Shown piece after piece: positions 51,399 to 59,405 of a stretch of 64,000 nt of DNA. The stretch comes from Actinoplanes cyaneus (lineage in GTDB: Bacteria; Actinomycetota; Actinomycetes; Mycobacteriales; Micromonosporaceae): positions 38,323 through 102,322 of the forward strand of contig NZ_BOMH01000061.1 in NCBI RefSeq assembly GCF_016862095.1, given 5' to 3'. The stretch's first letter is position 1. Each line of letters starts with the position of its first letter. The notes beneath the pieces are model-generated. The model worked only from the letters and a program-made list of their open reading frames with translations, was not told the DNA's origin and did no database searches. The position numbers and the translations under genes are program-made.

Positions 51399-52046
51399 TC
51401 AGAACGCCGCCTCGTAGAGCCCGGCCAGCCCCGGCGCGTCCGCCTCGCCACTGTAACCGCAGGTCAGGATGCTCCCCTCGGACGCCGCGACCAGGTACTT
51501 CCGGCCCGCCTCGAAGGATCCGCTGCCCATCAGCCCCTCGGAGGCCCCGGGCGCCTGCGGCACCTCGATCAGGTCGGCGTCGGTGCCCTTGTAGACGTGC
51601 GTCACCTGCAGGGTGACCGTGTCTCCGGCAATGTCGCGGACGGTCGCGGCGACCGCCAGGTCCGCCCGTGACGCGAGGACCTGCGCGGTCGGCTCGACAC
51701 ACTTGGCCGCGATCCCGGCGCCGGTGAGCCGGGTGACCGAGGGCGACGCCGGGCCGGCCGACCCGGGACCGGCCGTGGTCGACGGCGAGTCCGTGTAGGG
51801 CGTGCGCAGGGTGAGCCAGCCGATGCCGGCGCCGGCCAGCACGACGGCGGCCGCGGCGGCGAGCAGGGCGGGCCGCCGCCATCGCGACGGGGTCGCCGCC
51901 CGGCCGTCGGTGGCGGGGGAGGCGTCGGCGAACGGGGTGGCCATGGTCTGCTCCAGGAGGTGGTCGACGCGGGCGGAAGGCAGCGGTGGCAACGACGCCG
52001 CCGGGTCGGCACGGCGCAGGGTGGCGCGCAGATCGTCGTCGGTCAC
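51399..52046 (-). CDS. membrane-anchored anti-sigma-like protein
   Basis: 215 residues. The cytoplasmic N-terminus (MTDDDLRATLRRADPAASLP) precedes one membrane helix (ALLAAAAAVVLAGAGIGWL) and an extracytoplasmic domain with two Cys (AAKCVEPT, ILTCGYSG). The GTG start overlaps the ECF sigma stop by 4 bases, the normal coupling of a sigma factor and its membrane partner. No ZAS-type His/Cys zinc motif is seen, so the anti-sigma role is inferred from context and topology. Confidence 0.7.
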   Translation of the reverse strand: MTDDDLRATLRRADPAASLPPLPSARVDHLLEQTMATPFADASPATDGRAATPSRWRRPALLAAAAAVVLAGAGIGWLTLRTPYTDSPSTTAGPGSAGPASPSVTRLTGAGIAAKCVEPTAQVLASRADLAVAATVRDIAGDTVTLQVTHVYKGTDADLIEVPQAPGASEGLMGSGSFEAGRKYLVAASEGSILTCGYSGEADAPGLAGLYEAAF

Positions 52047-52573
52047 GGCCGGCTCCCTTCTGTCGACTCCTCATGTCCGGCAGCCTCGATCAGCTTTCGC
52101 AGCCGTAGCTTCGCGCGGTGCAGCCGGATCGTCGCGGCATTCACCGAGACGCCCAGAACCTGGGCGATCTGTGGCGGCGTGAGGTCTTCCCAGGCCCACA
52201 GGCGCAGCAGCTCGGCGTCCTCGGGGCGCATCTCGGCGAGCACTGCGGTCAGATCGGTTCCGGTCGCGGCTGGGGCCGGCGCGACCTCGGGCGGCGGGTC
52301 CAGCGTGGCGATGCGGGCGGTCAGCCGGGCCTGGCGGCGACGGCCGCGGTCGGCGTTGGCGAGGCAGTTGCGGGCCACGCCGTACGCCCAGGGCAGGTGC
52401 TCGGCGGGCATCTCGTCCAGCCGGCGCCAGCAGATCAGCAGCGTCTCGGAGAGCACGTCGTCGGCGGTCGCCGGGTCGGTGCGCCGGGCCAGGTACCGGC
52501 GGACGGCGTCGATCACCGCCGGGGCGATCGCCTCGAACCGTTTCCGGCGGGCGTCCACGTTCACGAGCTCCAC
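52043..52573 (-). CDS. ECF RNA polymerase sigma factor
   Basis: 176 residues. Region 2: DDVLSETLLICWRRLDEMP and LPWAYGVARNCLANADRGRR. Region 4: LRLWAWEDLTPPQIAQVLGV followed by NAATIRLHRAKLRLRKLI. GTG start (MELVNVDARRKRF). Coupled by a 4-base overlap to an anti-sigma-like gene. Such pairs answer cell-envelope or oxidative stress; the signal is unknown. No matching -35/-10 element was found upstream. Confidence 0.92.
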   Translation of the reverse strand: MELVNVDARRKRFEAIAPAVIDAVRRYLARRTDPATADDVLSETLLICWRRLDEMPAEHLPWAYGVARNCLANADRGRRRQARLTARIATLDPPPEVAPAPAATGTDLTAVLAEMRPEDAELLRLWAWEDLTPPQIAQVLGVSVNAATIRLHRAKLRLRKLIEAAGHEESTEGSRP

Positions 52574-52649
52574 CCTGCGTCATGTCCGGCAGGAAGGCGG
52601 AGCTTTCACACCGTGCCGGAGATTCTCGTGACGGGGTGCCCGGCACGAA

Positions 52650-52679
52650 GAAGCCCGGCGCCACGTGGCGCCGGGCTTC
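52650..52679 (-). terminator. strong hairpin after SHOCT-like gene
   Basis: Perfect 15-bp inverted repeat of GAAGCCCGGCGCCAC and its complement, with the stem meeting at CACGTG. It lies 21 bases past the minus-strand stop at 52701 and before the sigma factor promoter region; on the minus strand it is followed by TTCG. Confidence 0.75.
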
Positions 52680-52700
52680 CTGAGGTCTCGTTGCGCTGTG

Positions 52701-52976
52701 TCACTCTTCCCCGGCGCCGAGGTGCCACGGAACGACGAGCGGGTGACGCTCCTCGTCGCGCGCGGCGATGCCCTCCATCGATCGCAGGTATTGCCGGCGA
52801 GTGATGTCGCCGTCCATCAGCTGGGTGCAGAGAACGCCTTCCAGGCTCTGCGGGGAGAAGAACGCCTCGGGCACCAGCAGCGGATCCTCGGCTTTCCGCG
52901 CCTCGGCACGAACCCCCCGCACTGCGAGCACGCAGGCGGCGACCAGGACCAGGATGAGCAGGAACAGGATCAGCAT
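52701..52976 (-). CDS. small membrane protein with SHOCT-like tail
   Basis: 91 residues from the ATG at 52976, preceded by AAGGCGGTGGCG. One N-terminal membrane helix (MLILFLLILVLVAACVLAVR) is followed by a short C-terminal segment LCTQLMDGDITRRQYLRSME that fits the SHOCT pattern of an oligomerisation module. Longer frames upstream read through intergenic sequence. Single gene, divergent from cslA; function unknown. Confidence 0.7.
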   Translation of the reverse strand: MLILFLLILVLVAACVLAVRGVRAEARKAEDPLLVPEAFFSPQSLEGVLCTQLMDGDITRRQYLRSMEGIAARDEERHPLVVPWHLGAGEE

Positions 52977-53378
52977 CGCCACCGCCTTGTCGGAACTGGA
53001 GCGGACCGAACTCGCCCGCCTTGTCAAAGCAAACGGATCACAGGGCGTATCGGTTCGACGGTTTCGCAACGATCTCCGTCAGGTGCAGATCCGGGCCTCG
53101 CCGCCGGCCCGCGACACCTCCCCGTCGGGGTGAGGAACCGGACGTCCCGGGATCTCCCTCGCCGACAGTGACGAAGGCCGCATGCGAAGCGCCGTAAGAC
53201 CCGGGCGCCGCGGCCCGCCGCACGCCCCGGCTTCCACGATCGGGTACGGGGGATGTCCAGCCCCCGTGATCTCTGGCTAGTGTCCAACTGTGCCCGGAAA
53301 ATCCGGTTCACCACTGTAAATCCGTAAATGCGTGCTGCGCGCAACCGGGCCGTCTGTCCACATTGCTCAGGGAGCACG
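52977..53378. other. divergent intergenic region before cslA
   Basis: 402 bp between divergent starts. No coding sequence is supported. GTAAATCC and GTAAATGC lie in tandem at 53317-53332, shortly before the cslA ribosome binding site, and GGGAGC precedes the cslA ATG. This region probably holds the cslA-glxA promoter. Confidence 0.45.
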
Positions 53379-55067
53379 ATGCCCTACGACTACGACAGCT
53401 TCAGCCGCCTCGCCGGGTCCCCGGATCCGGCCCCCGAGGGCGACCACCGGGTCCGGCTCAAGCGCCTGACCCGCCACCGCCCGGTACGCAGCCTCCTGAT
53501 CGCGGGTTTCGCGTTCACGCTGGAGGCGACGTTCTTCGGCTGGCTGCTCACCTCGGCCCACCTGGCCGGCGGGCTCACCGTCCCGACCATCACGATGGTC
53601 GTCGCGATCGCCCTGATCGAGTTGTTCCGCCTGGTCAACGTGGTGACCCTGTGTCTGGCCACACTGCGGGCGCGCGATCCCGTGCCGGTCCCGCCGGACC
53701 GGCGGCTGCGGGTCGCGTTCCTCACCACGATCGTGCCCGGCAAGGAGCCGATCGAGATGGTCGAGGGCACCCTGCGGGCGGCGCGCCGCATCTACGAGAG
53801 CCCGGACGTCTGGCTGCTCGACGAGGGCGACGACGACCAGGTCAAACAGATGTGCCGCCGCGTCGGCGCGCACCATTTCAGCCGGAAGGGCGTACCGAGA
53901 TGGAACGCCGGAGGCGGCGCTTTCAAGGCGAGGACCAAGCACGGGAACTACAACGCCTGGGTCGACGCGCACGGCGACGAGTACGACGTGTTCGTCTCCG
54001 TCGACCCGGACCACGTGCCGCTGCCGTCGTTCTGCGAGCGCCTGCTCGGCTACTTCCGCGACCCGGACGTGGCGTTCGTGGTCGGGCCGCAGATCTACGG
54101 CAACTACGACAACCTGGTCACCCGGTGGGCCGAGTCGCAGCAGTACCTGTTCCACTCGCTGCTGCAACGGGCCGGCAACAAGTTGGGCTCGCCGATGCTG
54201 GTCGGCACGAACAACGCGGTCCGGATCACGGCGTTGCGCAGCATCGGCGGCCTGCAGGACTCGATCACCGAGGACATGGCGACCAGCCTGGCGATCCACG
54301 CGACCCGCAACCCGGCGACCGGGCGGCGCTGGAGTTCGGTCTACACGCCGGACGTGCTGGCGGTCGGCGAGGGCCCGTCCTCCTGGACCGACCTGTTCAG
54401 CCAGCAGCACCGCTGGTCGCGCGGCACCGACGAGGTGTGCCTGACGGGCTTCTGGAAGAAGATCCCCGGCCTGGGCGTACGGCGATCGCTGCACTACGGG
54501 CTCCTGATGGCGTACTACCCGCTGACCGCGATCGCGTGGCTGCTCGGCACCGCTACCGCTTTCGGTCACATCGTTCTGGGCCTGCGCGGCGTGCAGGTGC
54601 CGCAGCAGGTCTGGTCGATGCTCTACGTCGACGCGGCGCTCTTCCAGGTCGGGCTCTACCTGTGGAACCGGCGGCACAACGTCAGCCCGCACGAGGAGGC
54701 CGGCTCGTCCGGGCTGACCGGCATGCTGCTCTCCACGCTGTGCGCGCCGGTCTACGTGGCGTCGTTCCGGCAGACGATCCTGCGCAGACAAGCCGGTTTC
54801 GTGGTGACCCCGAAGGGCGACTCGGCCAGCCCGGACCGGATCGCCACCTTCCGCGCCCACCTCACCTGGGCCGCGTTCTTCGCCTTCCTGCTGGTCACGG
54901 CCGTGATCACCGGCCGCACCCAGGGCCTGATGTGGCTCTGGCCGTCGCTCAACCTCGCTCTCTGCCTCGCGCCGCCCGTGCTCTGGGCGTTCGGGCGCCG
55001 TCCGACGCCGGCGCCCGTGGTGATCCCCCGACAACGAACCGAAGAGCCGATGAGGACGTACGCATGA
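53379..55067 (+). CDS. cslA: cellulose-synthase-like glycosyltransferase
   Basis: Processive GT2 making a beta-glucan-like polymer at the membrane, 562 residues. I chose ATG 53379 (MPYDYDSFSRLAGS) after GGGAGC. About six membrane helices. The catalytic set is complete: WLLDEGDDDQVKQM, the DXD in SVDPDHVPLP, TED in SITEDMATSL and the QxxRW motif as QQHRWSRGTD. It overlaps glxA by 4 bases. In Streptomyces the same pair makes a glycan at hyphal tips needed for attachment and development; the family is known, the local role is inferred. Confidence 0.93.
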   Translation: MPYDYDSFSRLAGSPDPAPEGDHRVRLKRLTRHRPVRSLLIAGFAFTLEATFFGWLLTSAHLAGGLTVPTITMVVAIALIELFRLVNVVTLCLATLRARDPVPVPPDRRLRVAFLTTIVPGKEPIEMVEGTLRAARRIYESPDVWLLDEGDDDQVKQMCRRVGAHHFSRKGVPRWNAGGGAFKARTKHGNYNAWVDAHGDEYDVFVSVDPDHVPLPSFCERLLGYFRDPDVAFVVGPQIYGNYDNLVTRWAESQQYLFHSLLQRAGNKLGSPMLVGTNNAVRITALRSIGGLQDSITEDMATSLAIHATRNPATGRRWSSVYTPDVLAVGEGPSSWTDLFSQQHRWSRGTDEVCLTGFWKKIPGLGVRRSLHYGLLMAYYPLTAIAWLLGTATAFGHIVLGLRGVQVPQQVWSMLYVDAALFQVGLYLWNRRHNVSPHEEAGSSGLTGMLLSTLCAPVYVASFRQTILRRQAGFVVTPKGDSASPDRIATFRAHLTWAAFFAFLLVTAVITGRTQGLMWLWPSLNLALCLAPPVLWAFGRRPTPAPVVIPRQRTEEPMRTYA

Positions 55068-57013
55068 TCCCCCGACCCGAACCCACGATGACCCGGCGCC
55101 TGCTCCGCGCCCTGGCCGTCGTCCCCGCCGTCGCGGCGGTGCTCGCCGCGAACCGCCCGATCGTGGTCTTCGCCGCCGGCGAGTACCACCGGTTCACGAT
55201 CGATCGGCCGGCCTACAAGCAGGCCTACGGCCACTGGTCGATGCTCGCGGTGCCGGACGCCTTCACGATCAACGCGATTCACGCGGCGCTGCTCAGCACC
55301 GGCAAGGTCCTGATCGTCGCCGGCTCCGGCAACAACCGGCAGAACTTCGAGGCCGGCACGTTCAAGACGATCCTGTGGGACCCGGCGACCGACAGGTACT
55401 CGCTGGTCCCCACGCCGACCGACATGTTCTGCGGCGGGCACACCTTCCTGGCCGACGGCAAACTGCTGGTCGCCGGGGGCACCAAGTCGTACGAGGTGCT
55501 GCCGGAGAACATCAGGTTCGCGGCCGGCGTCATGAAGATCAAGAACGAGTCGCCGGACGGCGGGCCACGCCCGGTCAGGAAGGGCACGATCTTCGTTGCG
55601 CCGGACGGCAAGCAGTACGCGACCAGGGTCGACGTCACCGTTCCGGCCGCGATGAAGATGCGGCACGCCGGGAAGACCATGGTGCACGCCGGTGAGGCCG
55701 AGGTCTGGGTGGACGCGCTCATCGCCGGGGACAGCCAGGTGATCGCGCAACCCGCGCAGTACCGGATCGCCGGGCTGACCGGGGCCGCCGCGCGCAACCT
55801 GTACGGTGTCGCCGACAAGATCAGCCGGGACAAGCAGGAGTACGGCGGCGACAACACCTCCTACGAGTTCGACCCCCGCACCGAACGCTACGTGCGCACG
55901 GGCGACCTCACCGACCACCGGTGGTATCCGACCCTCGCACCGCTCTCCGGCGGCAACGTCATCGCCGTGTCCGGGCTCGATCAGTTCGGCCGGATGCTGC
56001 CCGGGCGCAACGAGGTCTACTACGCCAAGGACAAGCGCTGGGTCGCCGCCCCGAAACTCACCCGGCCCTTCCCCACCTACCCGGCGCTCTTCGTCACCCG
56101 CGACGAGCGGCTCTTCTTCTCCGGGTCGAACGCCGGGTACGGCTCGGCCACCGTCGGCCGCACCCCCGGCCTGTGGAACCTGCGCACCAACGACTTCCAG
56201 CCGGTGCCCGGGCTGCGGGACGCGACGATGACCGAGACCAGCGCGTCGGTGCTGCTGCCGCCGGCCCAGGACCAGCGCGTGATGATCCTCGGCGGCGGCG
56301 CGGTCGGCGACTCCCCCGCCTCCACGGCCCGGACCGCGATCGCCGGACTGGCCGCGAAACACCCGGTCTACGAGCCCGGGCCGGACCTGCCGCACCCGAC
56401 GCGCTACCTCAACGCCGTCATCCTGCCCGACGACACGGTCTTCACCAGCGGCGGCTCGGAGGGCTACCGCGGCGGCCCCTACCAGGGACGCAAGCGCAGC
56501 GACCTGCTCACCGCCCAGATCTACGACGTGCGGGCCAACGTGTTCCGGACCGCGGCCGCGCCCACGGTCGGCCGTGACTACCACTCGGAGGCGCTGCTCC
56601 TGCCGGACGGGCGGGTGATCACCATGGGCAGCGACCCGATCTACGACCGGACCGGGAAGAACCCCGGCGTCTTCGAGCAGCGGATCGAGATCTACAGCCC
56701 GCCGTACCTGTTCAAGGGCGCCCGCCCGTCGATCGCCGGCGGCCCGGCCGAGGTCGCCCGCGGCGCGGTCGTCCAGTACGCCACCCCGGACGCCGCCCGG
56801 ATCGCGACGGCCCGCCTGATACGGCCGGCGGCGGTCACCCACGCGACCGATGTGGATCAGCGCTCGGTGGCGCTGACGCTCCGCCGTACCGCCGGTGGGG
56901 TGATGGTCCAGATCCCGAAGGAACGCGGGGTGATCCCGCCCGGCTGGTACATGCTCTTCCTCACCGACACGGCCGGCGTCCCCTCCCCCGCCAAGTGGGT
57001 CCACGTCTCCTGA
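55064..57013 (+). CDS. glxA: galactose-oxidase-like copper radical oxidase
   Basis: Extracellular mononuclear copper radical oxidase, 649 residues, with an N-terminal signal/anchor (LLRALAVVPAVAAVLAANRP) and a kelch-type propeller. Copper and radical residues are visible: the crosslinked Cys in MFCGGHTFLADG, the Trp-Tyr of DHRWYPTLAPL, the Tyr-His pair in GRDYHSEALLLPDG and the last His in VTHATDVDQRSVAL. ATG 55064 overlaps the cslA stop by 4 bases. It would oxidise the CslA-made glycan outside the cell. In Streptomyces GlxA needs a copper chaperone; none is adjacent here. Confidence 0.93.
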   Translation: MIPRPEPTMTRRLLRALAVVPAVAAVLAANRPIVVFAAGEYHRFTIDRPAYKQAYGHWSMLAVPDAFTINAIHAALLSTGKVLIVAGSGNNRQNFEAGTFKTILWDPATDRYSLVPTPTDMFCGGHTFLADGKLLVAGGTKSYEVLPENIRFAAGVMKIKNESPDGGPRPVRKGTIFVAPDGKQYATRVDVTVPAAMKMRHAGKTMVHAGEAEVWVDALIAGDSQVIAQPAQYRIAGLTGAAARNLYGVADKISRDKQEYGGDNTSYEFDPRTERYVRTGDLTDHRWYPTLAPLSGGNVIAVSGLDQFGRMLPGRNEVYYAKDKRWVAAPKLTRPFPTYPALFVTRDERLFFSGSNAGYGSATVGRTPGLWNLRTNDFQPVPGLRDATMTETSASVLLPPAQDQRVMILGGGAVGDSPASTARTAIAGLAAKHPVYEPGPDLPHPTRYLNAVILPDDTVFTSGGSEGYRGGPYQGRKRSDLLTAQIYDVRANVFRTAAAPTVGRDYHSEALLLPDGRVITMGSDPIYDRTGKNPGVFEQRIEIYSPPYLFKGARPSIAGGPAEVARGAVVQYATPDAARIATARLIRPAAVTHATDVDQRSVALTLRRTAGGVMVQIPKERGVIPPGWYMLFLTDTAGVPSPAKWVHVS

Positions 57014-57027
57014 CGACCCTCTTCGGC

Positions 57028-57058
57028 GTACGGCCCGGTCCGCGCGACCGGGCCGTAC
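57028..57058. terminator. hairpin between convergent glxA and sigma factor genes
   Basis: Perfect 13-bp stem GTACGGCCCGGTC / GACCGGGCCGTAC with a 5-base loop, 14 bases past the glxA stop and 5 bases from the stop of the convergent sigma gene. It can end transcription from both sides. Confidence 0.8.
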
Positions 57059-57063
57059 CCCGC

Positions 57064-57942
57064 TCACCGGCGCAGCTGCGCCACCTCACCCAGTCTCGCC
57101 AGCTTGTGCGGGTTGCGGATCGCGAAGATCCGGGTGATCCGGCCGTCCTCGACGACGAACGAGACGGCGGTGTCGAACTCGCCCCCGGGGTCGAGGCGCG
57201 CGCCGGCGCCGCCGTTGAGATCGACGGCGAAAGCCCTGGCGCCGGGCGCGAGCTCCGGGAAGCGGGCCATCACCGGGACGAGCTTCGCGGCCCCGCGCAC
57301 CGGCTTCGGGATCGTCGGGGCCAAGCCACCGCCGTCGCCCACGACCACCACGTCGGGAGCCAGCACCTCGAGCAGCCCGGGCACGTCGCCGGTGGTCAAT
57401 GCGGCGAGGAACCGCTCGACCACCCGCCGCTGCTCGGCACGGCCCACCGGCATCCGGGGCCGGCGCGCCGCCACGTGCTTGCGGGCCCGCGCCGCGATCT
57501 GGCGGACCGCCACCGGCGACTTGTCCAACGCCTCGGCGATCTCGTCGTACGGCACGTCGAAGACCTCGCGGAGCACGAAGACCGCTCGTTCCGTCGGCAG
57601 CAGCGTCTCCAGCACCGCCAGCACGGCGATCGACACGTTCTCGGCGAGCTCGACGTCCTCGGCGACGTCCGGGCCGGTCGCCACCGGCTCGGGCAGCCAT
57701 TCACCCACGTACTCCTCGCGGCGGCGCGCGAGCGTGCGCAGCCGGTTGAGGGACAGGCGGGTGACGATCCGCACCAGGTACGCCCGTGGCTCGCGGACGC
57801 CGTCGCGCTCGGCTCCGGGCAGGCCCGCCCACCGCAGCCAGGTCTCCTGCACCACGTCCTCGGCGTCGGCGACCGAGCCGAGCATCTCGTAGGCGACGGT
57901 GAACAGCAGGCCGCGGTGGGCGACGAAGACGTCCTCGCTCAT
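57064..57942 (-). CDS. ECF41-type sigma factor with C-terminal SnoaL-like domain
   Basis: 292 residues from the ATG at 57942 (MSEDVFVAHRGLLFTVAYEM). Regions 2 and 4 are clear (LGSVADAEDVVQETWLRW, VPYDEIAEALDKSPVAVRQI). A SnoaL-like C-terminal domain follows (VVERFLAALTTGDVPGLLEV, then LAPDVVVVGDGGG), ending IFAIRNPHKLARL. In ECF41/SigJ sigma factors this extension regulates activity in place of a separate anti-sigma factor. It overlaps the upstream carboxymuconolactone decarboxylase gene by 4 bases, the conserved partner of this group. Confidence 0.92.
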   Translation of the reverse strand: MSEDVFVAHRGLLFTVAYEMLGSVADAEDVVQETWLRWAGLPGAERDGVREPRAYLVRIVTRLSLNRLRTLARRREEYVGEWLPEPVATGPDVAEDVELAENVSIAVLAVLETLLPTERAVFVLREVFDVPYDEIAEALDKSPVAVRQIAARARKHVAARRPRMPVGRAEQRRVVERFLAALTTGDVPGLLEVLAPDVVVVGDGGGLAPTIPKPVRGAAKLVPVMARFPELAPGARAFAVDLNGGAGARLDPGGEFDTAVSFVVEDGRITRIFAIRNPHKLARLGEVAQLRR

Positions 57943-58529
57943 GCGGCGGACGCGACCGCGGGCCGCGCGGCCATCGGCTTCAACCCGCACGCGGCGGCGA
58001 ACCCGTCGGACTCGATGCCGAGCGCCACGTTGCCGCGCGTGCTCATGTTCGCGAACGCGATCACCGAGGTCAGCTCGACCAGGGCGGCCGGTCCCAGCGC
58101 GGCGTGCAGGCGATCCACCAGTTCGTCGGTGACCGTCGGCGGGGTCTGGCTCATCGCCTCGGCGTACTCCAGCACGTCACGCTCCAGCGGGGTGAAGACG
58201 TCCGCCTCCCGCCACCGCGGGATCTCGCGTGCCTTGTCCACGTCGAGCCCCTTGTTGCGGCTCTCGAAGTAGTTGAAGTCCAGGCACCAGGAGCAGCCGA
58301 TCAACGAGGCGACCGCCATGTGGGCGAACGACTTCAGGCCCTCGTCGCAGGCGTCCCACTTCTGCACCTTGCCACCGATGCCGAAGCTGGCGAACAGCAC
58401 CCGCGGATTGTGCCAGTAGACGCCGACCGCCGTCGGCACCCTGCCCAGCTTCTTCCCGATCATCCGCTTCAGCAGCGCACCCTTGACACCGGTGATCTCG
58501 GCCGGGGGGATGCGGGTCGTGTGCACCAT
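57939..58529 (-). CDS. carboxymuconolactone decarboxylase-family (AhpD-like) protein
   Basis: 196 residues from the ATG at 58529, with AGGAGA upstream. AhpD-like helical fold with a redox CxxC motif in SLIGCSWCLDFNYFESRN and the conserved His in LKSFAHMAVA, suggesting peroxidase or redox activity. First gene of a two-gene transcript with the ECF41 sigma factor. ECF41 factors typically drive such an oxidoreductase gene, and the promoter at 58583-58609 matches the ECF41 consensus. Longer frames upstream run through palindromes. Confidence 0.88.
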   Translation of the reverse strand: MVHTTRIPPAEITGVKGALLKRMIGKKLGRVPTAVGVYWHNPRVLFASFGIGGKVQKWDACDEGLKSFAHMAVASLIGCSWCLDFNYFESRNKGLDVDKAREIPRWREADVFTPLERDVLEYAEAMSQTPPTVTDELVDRLHAALGPAALVELTSVIAFANMSTRGNVALGIESDGFAAACGLKPMAARPAVASAA

Positions 58530-58582
58530 GTCGTCTCCTGTGTCGATGCCGTGCGACGACCGGCAGGCCGTCACGCCATCAA

Positions 58583-58609
58583 GACACCACCCACGCCCGG
58601 GATGTGACA
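58583..58609 (-). promoter_or_regulatory. ECF41-type promoter
   Basis: On the minus strand: TGTCACA (58609-58603), 16 bases, then TGTC (58586-58583). The ECF41 consensus, from memory, is TGTCACA with about 16 bases to CGTC, so one base differs. The -10 element is about 54 bases before the decarboxylase start, giving a leader of about 47 bases. It suggests that the sigma factor activates its own operon. Confidence 0.75.
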
Positions 58610-58741
58610 CCCCGAGCCCGCATCCCGGCCACACACCCACGCCCGTAGATCTTGAACAGACAGCAGTGCTTCCCGCCCCGGCCGCGTTTCCCCGCGCATG
58701 GTCCGCGGCCGAGAAGGGACGTCGGCGGGTGCCTTCTCGCC

Positions 58742-58793
58742 GGCTGGCACTGGTGGTCGCAACAGACCCGTCAGGCAACCGTGAGCACCAGCC
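58742..58793. repeat. dispersed palindrome family, copy H
   Basis: Arms GGCTGGCACTGGTGGTCGC and GGCAACCGTGAGCACCAGCC around AACAGACCCGTCA. The left arm has drifted from the family (GCACTGG for GTGCTCA) while the right arm keeps it, so pairing is imperfect. It is duplicated in tandem as copy I with a 62-bp period. Confidence 0.7.
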
Positions 58794-58803
58794 GAGCCAG
58801 CCG

Positions 58804-58855
58804 AGCTGGCACTGATGGTCGCAACAGACCTGCCGGGCAACCGTGAGCACCAGCC
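58804..58855. repeat. dispersed palindrome family, copy I (tandem duplicate of H)
   Basis: Nearly the same sequence as copy H, including the centre AACAGACCTG and the drifted left arm, so it arose by local duplication after H diverged. Confidence 0.7.
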
Positions 58856-59050
58856 GGGCGGCGCAAGCCAGAAACCGGCGAGGCGGTCCGTTGTGCTGGT
58901 TGGCCCGGAACGCCGGGCCCGTGCGGCAACCCGCGCGTGAAGGTGACCGGCGAGGCGTCCGCCTCGCCGGTCTGTGGTCGCCGGCCCGTCGCCGGTTCTC
59001 CGGTCCGCTACGGAGCCGCCGGGCCGAGGTGGCCGGCGGCGATCACCGCA

Positions 59051-59338
59051 TCAGAAGGGAGGCGCGTCCTCGCCCATCAGCGCCAGCACGACGCCGCCCT
59101 TTCCCCGCTTGAGGCTCTGCACCACGACCTTGCCGGTGCTGCCGTCGGGCATTTCCAGGGTGAACGTCTTGCCGACCGCGTTCTTGGGGCCGTTGCCGGC
59201 GCTGTTGGCAGGCCGGAAGTCACCGGCCCACGGCACGATCCCGCTCTTGCGGGCCGGCTCGGCGAAGAGAGCGGCCGTGCCCGGGGTCCTGGTGCCGTCC
59301 GATGCGAGGAGCACTGAGGTGCTGCGATAAGTAGCCAT
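59051..59338 (-). CDS. small conserved-looking hypothetical protein
   Basis: 95 residues from the ATG at 59338 (MATYRSTSVLLASDGTRTPG). Mostly beta and soluble (FTLEMPDGSTGKVVVQSLKR, then VVLALMGEDAPPF), with no signal peptide. The coding bias matches that of the neighbours. The frame can begin three codons earlier. Function unknown. Confidence 0.65.
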   Translation of the reverse strand: MATYRSTSVLLASDGTRTPGTAALFAEPARKSGIVPWAGDFRPANSAGNGPKNAVGKTFTLEMPDGSTGKVVVQSLKRGKGGVVLALMGEDAPPF

Positions 59339-59405
59339 ATGCGCCAAGGCTATCCCGGACGGCGCTCCTCCGGGTCACGACAGCGGCACCGAAATGCGCC
59401 GGAGT

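Larger units (their letters stand above)
58610..59050. other. intergenic region with a tandem palindrome pair
   Basis: Between the ECF41-type promoter and the 3' end of the minus-strand gene at 59051. Apart from copies H and I of the palindrome family I see no coding region or other structure. Confidence 0.45.

Noticed and set aside
53363..57013. A single 1216-residue fusion of cslA and glxA
   Set aside because: The upstream part is an out-of-frame reading of cslA; glxA has its own ATG at 55064 overlapping the cslA stop.
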